From assembly GCA_052103595.1 (NCBI GenBank), contig JBQEKC010000001.1, positions 496,001 to 560,000 of the forward strand: a stretch of DNA of 64,000 nucleotides, written 5' to 3'. The stretch is from CAMEGH01 sp052103595 (GTDB taxonomy: Bacteria; Patescibacteriota; Saccharimonadia; Saccharimonadales; Saccharimonadaceae). Below are positions 15,953-23,732 of the stretch, in pieces. Within the stretch, counting starts at the first letter, position 1, and each line of letters starts with the position of its first letter. A program made the translations under genes and the position numbers. The notes below the pieces were generated by a model. That model was given only the letters and a program-made list of their open reading frames with translations, was not told where the DNA came from and did no database searches.

Positions 15953-16674
15953 CCGATAAAAAATCACTGACCATCATGCAACTTTACCCAGAAGCAATGA
16001 GTATTTACGGCGACTGGGGCAATACTCTCACACTCAAAAAACGCATTGAGTGGCACGGCTACACTGCTACTATTATTGACTACAATCCGGGCGATACATT
16101 CCCCGAAACCATCGACATTTTGATTGGCGGTGGCGGGCAAGATAGCGGCCAAAAACGCATTCAGAATGATTTGCAGGCAATCGCGCCAAAGCTGCGTGCA
16201 CTGGCAGAAAGCGGTACGCCAATGCTTGTTGTGTGCGGATTATACCAATTGTTTGGACGCTTTTTCAAAACTACGACTGGTGATATTATCCCCGGCATCA
16301 ACATTTTTGCTGCCGAAACGCACGCTGGTCCAGAACGTCTTATCGGTAACATTATTATCGAAAATGACAAGTTCGGTGACATCGTTGGCTACGAAAACCA
16401 CAGCGGGCAAACTTTCCTTGATGCTGACTCAACACCGCTTGGACATGTTCGTTTAGGTGCTGGCAATAGTGGTCAAGACGAAACAGAAGGCGCCATTATA
16501 CATAACGTAATTGGAACGTACTTGCATGGTTCGCTCTTGCCAAAAAATCCAGCCATTGCCGACTTTTTGATCGAAAAAGCTGCCATCAAAAAATATGGTG
16601 AGTTTGAAGCTTCGGTGATTGACGATCGCTTTGCGCAAAAAGCACGCGACGTTGCAAAGAAGCGCCCACGCTAA
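15949..16674 (+). CDS. gatD: GatD-like glutamine amidotransferase subunit of lipid II amidation (241 aa)
   Basis: A class I (triad-type) glutaminase domain supplies ammonia to MurT. Visible elements are an early LYPEAMSIYGDWGN block, IGGGGQDSGQ, the nucleophile elbow VVCGLYQLFG with Cys at about residue 96, YENHSGQT, and the catalytic His in GTYLHGSLLPKNP. Length matches the family. The start overlaps the murT stop by ATGA, so the subunits are made in a coupled way, as expected for the heterodimer. The gene converges on the peroxiredoxin gene with a 6-nt gap and no obvious terminator. Confidence 0.92.
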   Translation: MTDKKSLTIMQLYPEAMSIYGDWGNTLTLKKRIEWHGYTATIIDYNPGDTFPETIDILIGGGGQDSGQKRIQNDLQAIAPKLRALAESGTPMLVVCGLYQLFGRFFKTTTGDIIPGINIFAAETHAGPERLIGNIIIENDKFGDIVGYENHSGQTFLDADSTPLGHVRLGAGNSGQDETEGAIIHNVIGTYLHGSLLPKNPAIADFLIEKAAIKKYGEFEASVIDDRFAQKARDVAKKRPR

Positions 16675-16680
16675 ACGTTT

Positions 16681-17145
16681 TTATTCGCCCGCTTGTAGCC
16701 GTTTTAACTCTGCCACCACTTGTTCGCCGTGACCAAGTGGTGTTGCGCGGCCATACACCTTTTGCACCGTGCCATTTGGGTCAATTAAAAAGGTCTTTCG
16801 CAAGATGCCCTCTTTGCCAAACATCTTTTTGCCCCACGCGCCATAGGCTTCAATCACTGTGCCCTCCGGGTCGCTCAATAACGTAAAATTGAGATTATAT
16901 TTGGTTTTAAATTTTTCGTGCGACGGCGCATCGTCTTTACTAATGCCAATAACCTGCGCACCAAGTTCCGTCAGTTCATCACGTGCATCACGCAAGCTAC
17001 ATGCTTGCGTTGCACAACCCGGCGTGTCATCTTTTGGATAAAAATAGAGCACCACCCAGCCACCTGCGTAATCAGTCAGGCTAATCATGTCGCCTGTATC
17101 ATTTGGCAGTGTAAATTGTGGAGCTTTGTAGGGTGCTTGTTTCAT
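16681..17145 (-). CDS. bcp: Thioredoxin-dependent peroxiredoxin, Bcp/PrxQ type (154 aa)
   Basis: Reduces H2O2 and organic hydroperoxides in the cytoplasm using thioredoxin. The peroxidatic cysteine lies in YPKDDTPGCATQAC, and the second Cys five residues on is the PrxQ resolving cysteine. The KDD..H.KF..KYNL and FLIDPNGTV blocks are typical. Start ATG 17145 (MKQAPYKAP) is chosen over longer forms because a TACACT -10 box ends 6 nt upstream. No ribosome site is present. Confidence 0.93.
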   Translation of the reverse strand: MKQAPYKAPQFTLPNDTGDMISLTDYAGGWVVLYFYPKDDTPGCATQACSLRDARDELTELGAQVIGISKDDAPSHEKFKTKYNLNFTLLSDPEGTVIEAYGAWGKKMFGKEGILRKTFLIDPNGTVQKVYGRATPLGHGEQVVAELKRLQAGE

Positions 17146-17151
17146 GTCTTT

Positions 17152-17157
17152 AGTGTA
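17152..17157 (-). promoter_or_regulatory. -10 box of the peroxiredoxin gene (leaderless)
   Basis: TACACT on the minus strand, 6 nt before ATG 17145; divergent from the acyltransferase promoter. Confidence 0.45.
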
Positions 17158-17209
17158 GATGACTCGTCCGCAGCGCGCAAGCTGATGTGCAAAACAGTAG
17201 TAAAAATGG

Positions 17210-17215
17210 TACAAT
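17210..17215 (+). promoter_or_regulatory. Extended -10 of the acyltransferase gene (leaderless)
   Basis: TACAAT preceded by TG plus one base; 7 nt before ATG 17223. Confidence 0.5.
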
Positions 17216-17222
17216 AAAGCAA

Positions 17223-18338
17223 ATGAAGCCTTCTGCGACCAAAACCGCAAAAAGAAGAATCTTTGAACTAGACCTGTTACGAGGTCTTTTTATTGTCATT
17301 ATTATTATTGACCATTTGCAGTTTTGGCCAAGCCCCTTTCGCTATATCACTGGCGAAGGGCGTTTGTGGGTAACTGCCGCCGAAGGGTTCTTCCTCATTT
17401 CTGGCTTGCTGATTGGCTATATCCGCGCCTACAAAGGCAAAAAGAAGCCACTCAAAGATCTTACTAAACTCCTCGCAAAACGCGCTGGGCTTTTATATAT
17501 TTGGGGCGTGGGCGTTACGCTGCTACTCACCTTCTTTACGCTGTGGATTGGCGGGCATCACCTTTTGCCAAGTCCACCGCCGCCAGAGCAGCTTAGTTCG
17601 CCCTTCACCCTTATCTGGTCGGTTGTAACCATGCAGCACTTTAATCCATGGATTTATTTCTTGCGGATGTATGCCATTATATTGCTACTAACACCAGGCT
17701 TTTTGTGGCTACTGCGCCACGGATATGACCGCATGGTACCCATTCTTAGTATTACCCTGTACTGCATTGGGTTTGTGGTTGATGAAGCTGCCTTGCAATG
17801 GCAGGTACTATTCTTTGGTGCGGCACTATTTGGGTATTATCTTGAAGGTATCGCCACATGGTTTCGAGAGCATCCTCGTATTAAACTCACCTTCTTTTTA
17901 AGTCTTATTTTTGTGACGTTCGTGTCAATGCTACTCAGCTTCTTTTTTGTATTCGGCTGGGACAAGGTAAATAATCCTTATTGGGATATTATGAACCGTG
18001 ATCAATATTTAGCTGTACGCGAATATATCGACCCGCTCTTCTCATCACACCCCTTCTCGATTGGGCGCATTGTACTTTCGTTTGTTTGGTTTGGCGGATT
18101 ACTTACCGCTTGTCATCTTTGCAAAAAATATATCATGAAAGGTCTTGGTTGGTTGTTGATTCCGCTCGGCGAAAGCTCCCTCAGTGCCTACATTTTGCAT
18201 GCACTTCTTTTACCGCTAGTTGTTATTACTCTCAGCCCACGCGGGTGGAAATTTAATGCACTGATTGGCATATTAGTATTGCTGCTCGTGTGGTGGCTGA
18301 TTCGCCAAGACTGGGTGAAAAAAATAATTCCTCGCTAA
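17223..18338 (+). CDS. OpgC-type membrane acyltransferase (371 aa)
   Basis: A polytopic protein of about ten membrane spans. The N-terminal RIFELDLLRGLFIVIIIIDH carries the D-LLRG and downstream His pattern of the OpgC/acyltransferase-3 superfamily, followed by a WVTAAEGFFLISGLLIGY span. These enzymes move acyl groups from the cytoplasm to extracytoplasmic glycans; the acceptor here is unknown. The C-terminal GESSLSAYILHALLLPL segment also fits. The start is ATG 17223 behind an extended -10 with 7 nt spacing. It is followed by tRNA-Pro. Confidence 0.75.
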   Translation: MKPSATKTAKRRIFELDLLRGLFIVIIIIDHLQFWPSPFRYITGEGRLWVTAAEGFFLISGLLIGYIRAYKGKKKPLKDLTKLLAKRAGLLYIWGVGVTLLLTFFTLWIGGHHLLPSPPPPEQLSSPFTLIWSVVTMQHFNPWIYFLRMYAIILLLTPGFLWLLRHGYDRMVPILSITLYCIGFVVDEAALQWQVLFFGAALFGYYLEGIATWFREHPRIKLTFFLSLIFVTFVSMLLSFFFVFGWDKVNNPYWDIMNRDQYLAVREYIDPLFSSHPFSIGRIVLSFVWFGGLLTACHLCKKYIMKGLGWLLIPLGESSLSAYILHALLLPLVVITLSPRGWKFNALIGILVLLLVWWLIRQDWVKKIIPR

Positions 18339-18365
18339 CTACTAGAAATTGCCCTTCGTTTTTGC

Positions 18366-18371
18366 TATAAT
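18366..18371 (+). promoter_or_regulatory. Extended -10 of tRNA-Pro
   Basis: TATAAT preceded by TGC, 15 nt before the tRNA; no -35 match at normal spacing. Confidence 0.5.
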
Positions 18372-18386
18372 TGTCTGGTACACCAT

Positions 18387-18463
18387 CGGGGTGTGGCGCA
18401 GTTGGCTAGCGCGCGCGGTTTGGGACCGTGAGGTCGAAGGTTCGAGTCCTTTCACCCCGACCA
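18387..18463 (+). tRNA. tRNA-Pro (anticodon TGG), CCA encoded
   Basis: Acceptor CGGGGTG pairs with CACCCCG. The anticodon stem is CGCGG/CCGTG around TTTGGGA (anticodon TGG), the T loop is TTCGAGT, the discriminator is A, and CCA is encoded at 18461-18463. Confidence 0.95.
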
Positions 18464-18480
18464 CAAAGTTTTATATACAA

Positions 18481-18505
18481 AAAGAGCCCCGCCAGGGCTC
18501 TTTTT
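18481..18505 (+). terminator. Rho-independent terminator after tRNA-Pro
   Basis: AAAGAGCCC, a 5-nt loop and GGGCTCTTT form a perfect 9-bp stem followed by a T run. The symmetrical A/T ends let it also serve the converging gene that ends at 18527. Confidence 0.88.
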
Positions 18506-18526
18506 TCTATCATTTTCGACAGCAAC

Positions 18527-18895
18527 CTAGTATTGTGGATTTTGCCCCGAATTCGATTCTTGTGATCCTTGATGGCTTGCATGTAAATACTGCACAATTT
18601 CAGCAATACCACGTTCGATATTTTGGACGCGCAACTTTGTATCGTGCGTGTTTTGTGTGCGCACTGAAGCGTTTGAATCGCCGGCCTGCACTTGCTGCAT
18701 CACCGTTTGCAATTGCGACACTACGTGCTGCAGCTGATGATACAGCTCTTTAACTTCACGCTGCGTATCGTCAAGGTCGTTCGTACGCTGATCGATACGT
18801 TGCACGGCATCGCGCACAGAACGCATTTCGTTCTGAAAGTTCGCTAGTTCGTTGCGAACTGCTTGGCCCACATCTGCTTTTGTTATCTCTGCCAT
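18527..18895 (-). CDS. Coiled-coil protein of unknown function (122 aa)
   Basis: Almost entirely heptad-like helix (residues 10-75 and 85-105), without membrane span or signal, and with a Ser/Gln/Asn-rich tail. The family is not recognised. Start ATG 18895 (MAEITKAD) follows AAGGAG at 7 nt; longer forms run into the NUDIX gene. It is the last gene of the rny-NUDIX unit, 13 nt after the NUDIX stop. Confidence 0.75.
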   Translation of the reverse strand: MAEITKADVGQAVRNELANFQNEMRSVRDAVQRIDQRTNDLDDTQREVKELYHQLQHVVSQLQTVMQQVQAGDSNASVRTQNTHDTKLRVQNIERGIAEIVQYLHASHQGSQESNSGQNPQY

Positions 18896-18908
18896 GGTTA
18901 TCTCCTTC

Positions 18909-19382
18909 TTACAATTGTTGCTCGTAATAGCCGGGGGATTCATTTCCGGTTGCGGCCGCCCATGCTTGCACGGCGCCGCCAAACTCATCTTCGTGCTGTT
19001 GGACATATTGTTTTGTCACAAATTTTGCAGTGGCAATTTCCTCTGCCTGAAGTTGCAGCGGTGTATCAGCCGCAATTGGGTGAATTGCACGGAACATAAA
19101 CTGGAACGTTTGCATGATGTCACTTTGGCGCGCGACGGTAAAGGCAAACGCCATGTCGGTTTCTTCTAGTTCGAGTCCTGTCTCCTCCCACAGCTCGCGT
19201 ATCGCTGCTTTGCGCGGCGTTTGACCATGTTCAATCCAACCACCTGGAAATGACCAGTACGGCTTGTAGTGCGCTTTGAGCACCAATGCTTCTCCCACAT
19301 GGTTCTCAACAATCACGCCAGCGCTAGCTGGACGTGCCACACGTGTTGCCAGAAACAGCTTTGTTGCTTCTTTGCTATACAT
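18909..19382 (-). CDS. NUDIX hydrolase (157 aa)
   Basis: A complete NUDIX box is visible: GGWIEHGQTPRKAAIRELWEETGLEL fits GX5EX7REUXEEXGU at about residues 46-69. The box binds divalent metal for cleavage of nucleoside-diphosphate-linked substrates; the actual substrate cannot be told. The start overlaps the rny stop as TAATG, so translation is coupled to RNase Y. An RNA-cap or nucleotide-sanitising role alongside RNase Y is possible but only inferred. Confidence 0.9.
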   Translation of the reverse strand: MYSKEATKLFLATRVARPASAGVIVENHVGEALVLKAHYKPYWSFPGGWIEHGQTPRKAAIRELWEETGLELEETDMAFAFTVARQSDIMQTFQFMFRAIHPIAADTPLQLQAEEIATAKFVTKQYVQQHEDEFGGAVQAWAAATGNESPGYYEQQL

Positions 19383-20890
19383 TATTTGGCAAACTCAACT
19401 GCGCGTGTTTCGCGGATTACATTTACTTTGATGGTACCCGGATACTGCATCGTGCTTTCGATTTTATTGGCGATATCGCGGGCGATCTTGATGGCACTTA
19501 AGTCGTCGATTGCCTTCGGACTAACAATTACGCGCACTTCGCGCCCAGCGCTAATGGCGTAAGCTTTGTCGATACCCTTAAAGCTGGTGGCGACATTTTC
19601 GAGTTCACGCATACGTTCGGCAAAATTCTCGGCAGAAATATTGCGAGCGCCTGGCCGCGCAGCACTGGCGGCATCAACCACACGAACTACCAATGCTTCT
19701 GGTGTGGTTGCTTCAATGTCGTCGTGATGCGCTTCAATCGCATGCGCAACATCTTCGCTCATGCCGTATTTGCGCGCTAGTTCTGCACCAATGTGGTGGT
19801 GCTTGCCTTCAATTTTGTGCGTCACTGCCTTGCCAACATCATGGAGTAGTGTGGCGATTTTTACTGTGCGTACATTGGCGCCAATTTCTTCTGCAATCAT
19901 GCCAGCAATTTGTGCCATTTCGGTACTATGCTTCAGCACATTTTGCCCATAACTGGTGCGGAATTTTAGCTCACCAAGGAGGCGCAGCATTTCTTTCGGC
20001 ACGCCAACGACACCCGTCTCGCGCATTGCATCTTCACCAGCTTGTTTAATTTCTTTGTCGATTTGCTTTTTAGCTTTGGCGACAACTTCTTCCACACGGC
20101 CCGGGTGAATACGGCCGTCTTTCATTAACATCTCCATCGTTAGGCGTGCAACCTGGCGACGTACTGGATCAAAACTTGAAAGCACCACCATGCCTGGCGT
20201 ATCATCCACCAGCACATCAACGCCCGTTTCGCGCTGAATCGCCTGAATGTTGCGGCCTTCTTTCCCGATAATGCGACCCTTCATTTCATCGTCCGTGAGC
20301 TTCAGTGCTGTCACAGTTCGTTCGGCCGTTACCTCGCTACTCATGCGCTCCATGGCGGTGAGCAAGATAGTTTGCGCGCGCTCCTCGGCGTCTTCCATAG
20401 CGTCGTGCTGCAGCTTATCAATTAGGCCAGTAAGATCATCTTTGATGTCACGCTCGGTCATTTGGAGTAGCTTTTCGGCAGCGTCTTCTTTTTTCAGTTT
20501 AGCGATTTTTTCGAGCTTGGCTTGTTGCCGTTCGCGAATGTCGCGGATATCTTCTTTCAGTTTGCTCAGCTCGTCTTCTTCAATACGAAGTTTTTCGCTA
20601 CGCTTATCAAGATTATCCAGCTTGCTATCAATATGCGATTCACGATCAGCTAAACGCTGTTCAGTTTTTTTGATTTCGCGGCGCATCTCGGCCTCTTCTT
20701 TTTTAGCCTCGTCGGTAATGGCAAGCGCTTTATCCTTGGCTTCAAGAATAATATCGCTCGCCTTGTTTTTCGCCTCGGCAACAGTGTGTTCGCTTTTTGT
20801 TTTCCCCTTGATGCGCTGGGTTCGCTCGTACGCCACCGCACCACCAGCACCGGCAAGCACACCAGCCACCAGAGCAATTATCTCAATCAT
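19382..20890 (-). CDS. rny: Ribonuclease Y (502 aa)
   Basis: A membrane-anchored endoribonuclease that starts mRNA decay. Domain order is an N-terminal span (residues 2-20), a long charged coiled coil (about 25-190), a KH domain with GRIIGKEGRNIQAIQ, and an HD domain with the metal-binding LLHDVGKA and EAHHDD. Length is close to the usual 510-520. Start ATG 20890 follows AAAGGA at 8 nt. Transcription likely starts about 125 nt upstream at the promoter near 21019-21047. Confidence 0.96.
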   Translation of the reverse strand: MIEIIALVAGVLAGAGGAVAYERTQRIKGKTKSEHTVAEAKNKASDIILEAKDKALAITDEAKKEEAEMRREIKKTEQRLADRESHIDSKLDNLDKRSEKLRIEEDELSKLKEDIRDIRERQQAKLEKIAKLKKEDAAEKLLQMTERDIKDDLTGLIDKLQHDAMEDAEERAQTILLTAMERMSSEVTAERTVTALKLTDDEMKGRIIGKEGRNIQAIQRETGVDVLVDDTPGMVVLSSFDPVRRQVARLTMEMLMKDGRIHPGRVEEVVAKAKKQIDKEIKQAGEDAMRETGVVGVPKEMLRLLGELKFRTSYGQNVLKHSTEMAQIAGMIAEEIGANVRTVKIATLLHDVGKAVTHKIEGKHHHIGAELARKYGMSEDVAHAIEAHHDDIEATTPEALVVRVVDAASAARPGARNISAENFAERMRELENVATSFKGIDKAYAISAGREVRVIVSPKAIDDLSAIKIARDIANKIESTMQYPGTIKVNVIRETRAVEFAK

Positions 20891-21018
20891 ATCAGTATCC
20901 TTTCTTTGCCAGATACTACCGTTATCGGTACAGAAGTTGTCATCATACGGCCATAATACTACTGGCAAAAATCAATCAATTAGTAACGAATGTTTTCAGT
21001 AACAGAACGCTGTCTTTA

Positions 21019-21047
21019 TTGTAGCGCTTTTTACGGTAGTGTTGCAA
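21019..21047 (-). promoter_or_regulatory. rny promoter with long leader
   Basis: Minus-strand -35 TTGCAA and -10 TACAAT are separated by 17 nt. The resulting leader of about 125 nt is unusual here, since most units are leaderless; it may be a site of RNase Y feedback, which is speculation. Confidence 0.5.
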
Positions 21048-21048
21048 G

Positions 21049-21435
21049 CTACTTCTTTGGTTGTGTGATACGAGCTGGGCGGCCATATTCTGGCACGATC
21101 ATGTGATCGTTACGGCCATCGCGTAAAGCAGCGAGCGCTTCGCTCTGCCAAGTTTCACCAGTTGCACCCACGATAGGAATTTCCGCAAATTGCGACAAGG
21201 TGTTGACCGTCGCAACGCCAATGCGAAGCCCTGTAAAGCTGCCCGGTCCGCGAAACACCCCAATTCCTTGCAAGGTTTTAAGTGTTGTGCCCTGCGCTTC
21301 TACTGTTTCAGTCAAAAAGCGTAGCAGCCCTTTGGCCATTTCGCGATCAGCCTGCCATTCATATGTATGCGTTGCGTCGTCTTCTACCAACTGCACACGG
21401 CACGTTGCAGTGCTCGTATCAAGCAAGAGATACAT
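21049..21435 (-). CDS. tsaB: TsaB-like tRNA t6A biosynthesis protein, short form (128 aa)
   Basis: TsaB is the non-catalytic partner of TsaD in making N6-threonylcarbamoyladenosine at tRNA position 37. The N-terminal ASKHA half is clear: YLLLDTSTATCRVQL, then GVFRGPGSFTGLRIG, the family signature. The usual protein is about 220-230 residues; here it ends soon after the first lobe, at TQPKK. Start ATG 21435 follows GGAGG and overlaps the end of tsaE by 17 nt. It could be a minimal form or a truncated gene. Confidence 0.85.
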   Translation of the reverse strand: MYLLLDTSTATCRVQLVEDDATHTYEWQADREMAKGLLRFLTETVEAQGTTLKTLQGIGVFRGPGSFTGLRIGVATVNTLSQFAEIPIVGATGETWQSEALAALRDGRNDHMIVPEYGRPARITQPKK

Positions 21436-21886
21436 GGGTAGCCTCCTCAATAATGCGGGCAAGTTGGCCACTGGCAGTAACAGTGATATCGCGCTGCTGT
21501 TCGTTGTGCTCGTCTGGCAAAATATGGAGTGAAGCACGCTCGTTTGGCAGTACGCTCGACGCCACGCCAGACCACTCAATCACCGTTACGGTGTGTGGAT
21601 CTGCTAACGTTTCCGCTAGCTCGTCCGCCATAATGCCAGCTTCGCTTAAGCGATAAAAATCGTAGTGGACTAAGCGTAAGTCGTCACGTCCATCATATTC
21701 ACGACTGACCGTAAAAGTTGGACTCTGAATCGTCGTTTGCACACCAAGCCCACGCGCCAAACCACGGGTAAATGTTGTTTTACCAGCACCAACGTCGCCT
21801 ACCAACTCAAACACTTCTCCGCCATGAAGACGTTCGCCAATCAATTCACCAAATTGCTGCATCGCAGCTTCACTCTGTATGTGCAT
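21419..21886 (-). CDS. tsaE: TsaE, tRNA t6A biosynthesis ATPase (155 aa)
   Basis: P-loop protein of the t6A complex. Walker A is GDVGAGKTTFTRGLA at about residues 30-44. It also shows QSPTFTVSREY, HYDFYRL and VIEWSG, all typical of the YjeE family. Start ATG 21886 lies 7 nt behind an extended -10 (TGTTATAAT); an AGGG also precedes it. It is followed by overlapping tsaB and diverges from the pilB unit. Confidence 0.94.
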   Translation of the reverse strand: MHIQSEAAMQQFGELIGERLHGGEVFELVGDVGAGKTTFTRGLARGLGVQTTIQSPTFTVSREYDGRDDLRLVHYDFYRLSEAGIMADELAETLADPHTVTVIEWSGVASSVLPNERASLHILPDEHNEQQRDITVTASGQLARIIEEATHVSLA

Positions 21887-21893
21887 TATCCCT

Positions 21894-21899
21894 ATTATA
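21894..21899 (-). promoter_or_regulatory. Extended -10 of tsaE-tsaB (leaderless)
   Basis: TATAAT preceded by TG plus T on the minus strand; 7 nt before ATG 21886. Confidence 0.55.
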
Positions 21900-21928
21900 A
21901 CACTCTAGAAAAATGATATATAGTCCGC

Positions 21929-21934
21929 TATACT
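21929..21934 (+). promoter_or_regulatory. -10 box of pilB
   Basis: TATACT, 13 nt before ATG 21948, allowing a leader of only about 6 nt and no ribosome site. Confidence 0.45.
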
Positions 21935-21947
21935 TAGCGTAAGCAGT

Positions 21948-23729
21948 ATGCGTATTTCTGATAAGACATTCCTCTCGATGATGAGGAAACATGGCACGCT
22001 CACGAACGAGCAGCTTGACGCCTTGCAACAAGAGGGCGACTCTTCGCGCTTGCCGCTCCAAAGTGTTGCCATCAAGCAAAAACTTATCACCACAGAAGAA
22101 CTAACCAAACTTTTTTCTGAATACGCTTCTATTCCCTACATCGAAATTTCGCCAAAAGATATTTCACCCGAAGCACTTGAAAAAATCCCCGAGCATATCG
22201 CACGACAATATAACAGCATTGTATTTCAACTTGATGAAGATGGTACGGTTCATCTTGCGATGGAAGATCCCGATGATATCGAGGCTATTAACTTCCTGCA
22301 AAAGCGTATCGGGACAAAAACAAGAATTTACGTCAGCACGCACGATAATATTTTAAGCGCACTTGATGCCTATCGCACCGATGTTGATAAAGAACTTGGG
22401 CAAGTAATTAACGATCAAAGTGTTGACGCCGCGCAAAACGAAAGTGTTAATGAAGAAGATCTCGCCGAAAATTCACCAATTGCCAAAACGGTAAATTTAT
22501 TGCTTGAATTTGCGATCCGCTCAAGCGCCAGCGATATCCACATTGAGCCACGCGAAGGCTATATTCAGGTGCGTTACCGCATCGATGGCGTGCTTAAAGA
22601 AGTAAATCAGCTGCCAAAAAATATTGCCAATGCGCTGGTAAGTCGTATTAAAATTCTTTCAAACTTAAAGATTGACGAGCGCCGCGTACCGCAAGATGGC
22701 CGCTTTAAAATCCGCCTTGGCGGGCGACAGTTCGCTTTTCGTGTCAGCACGTTGCCAGTAACAGATGGTGAAAAAACTGTGATGCGTATTTTGAATGAAT
22801 CAAGTGAAGCGCTGCCATTAGACAAGCTTGGCTATTGGGGCGCAGCGCTTTCGACCATCAACAGTGCACTTGATGAGCCAAACGGTATGATTTTGGTGAC
22901 CGGACCAACGGGTTCCGGTAAATCAACTAGTCTCTTCAGTGTACTGAGTCGTATGAACACGCCAGATGTCAACATTTCAACCATTGAAGACCCGGTAGAA
23001 TATAAAATTCCCGGCGTCAACCAAACACAAACCAATGTCAAAGCCGGCATGACGTTTGCTAGTGGTTTGCGCGCACTACTTCGCCAAGATCCAAATATCA
23101 TTATGGTGGGGGAAATTCGAGACGGCGAGACTGCCAATTTGGGCGTACAAGCGGCGCTCACCGGACACCTGGTATTTAGTACGCTCCACACCAATAATGC
23201 CGCCACCTGCCTGCCGCGTTTGCTTGACATGGACATTGAACCGTTCTTGATTGCTAGCACAGTAAAAGCGGTTGTTGGCCAGCGACTTGTGCGTCGGCTC
23301 CGCAAAGAAACCCGCGTAAAATACACGCCAACCGACGAAGAAAAAGCTGCAATTATTGAGCTATTTAATCTTGGACCAAATAGAGATTTTTCTTATATCC
23401 ACGAGCTTGAAAAACAAGCTGCCAATGCTGGCGTTGGTGGCGATACGCCACTTGCCACCGATGAACACGGCATCAAGTTCCTGTGGCGCAATAACGATGA
23501 GGATGACGTCGACGGTGCGCACGATGGCTTCCGTGGTCGCGTTGGTATTTATGAGGTGCTTGGCAACTCACTTGCCGTCCAAAAGCTTATTACTGCCAAC
23601 GCCACGAGCAACGATATTCAAGATCAAGCAATTGACGATGGCATGGTGACAATGCAAACAGACGGCCTCATTAAAGCGCTTCGCGGCGAAACAACCGTTG
23701 AAGAAGTGCTTCGGGTAACGAAAGAATAG
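21948..23729 (+). CDS. pilB: Type IV pilus assembly ATPase PilB/GspE (593 aa)
   Basis: Cytoplasmic hexameric motor that powers pilus extension. An MshEN-type N domain (residues 1-140) is followed by the T2SSE domain: HIEPREGYIQVRYRIDG, Walker A GPTGSGKSTS (about 320), IEDPVEY (Asp box), Walker B MVGEIRD and HTNNA (His box). The usual zinc-binding pair of CxxC motifs between the His box and RGRVGIYEVL is absent; that region is acidic and cysteine-free. The pilC gene begins 3 nt after the stop. No PilT retraction ATPase is in the window. Confidence 0.94.
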   Translation: MRISDKTFLSMMRKHGTLTNEQLDALQQEGDSSRLPLQSVAIKQKLITTEELTKLFSEYASIPYIEISPKDISPEALEKIPEHIARQYNSIVFQLDEDGTVHLAMEDPDDIEAINFLQKRIGTKTRIYVSTHDNILSALDAYRTDVDKELGQVINDQSVDAAQNESVNEEDLAENSPIAKTVNLLLEFAIRSSASDIHIEPREGYIQVRYRIDGVLKEVNQLPKNIANALVSRIKILSNLKIDERRVPQDGRFKIRLGGRQFAFRVSTLPVTDGEKTVMRILNESSEALPLDKLGYWGAALSTINSALDEPNGMILVTGPTGSGKSTSLFSVLSRMNTPDVNISTIEDPVEYKIPGVNQTQTNVKAGMTFASGLRALLRQDPNIIMVGEIRDGETANLGVQAALTGHLVFSTLHTNNAATCLPRLLDMDIEPFLIASTVKAVVGQRLVRRLRKETRVKYTPTDEEKAAIIELFNLGPNRDFSYIHELEKQAANAGVGGDTPLATDEHGIKFLWRNNDEDDVDGAHDGFRGRVGIYEVLGNSLAVQKLITANATSNDIQDQAIDDGMVTMQTDGLIKALRGETTVEEVLRVTKE

Positions 23730-23732
23730 TTC

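Noticed and set aside
20247..21002. 251-codon Ser-rich plus-strand frame opposite rny
   Set aside because: Its Ser/Leu/Ala bias is the mirror of the charged RNase Y coiled coil; no promoter or ribosome site.
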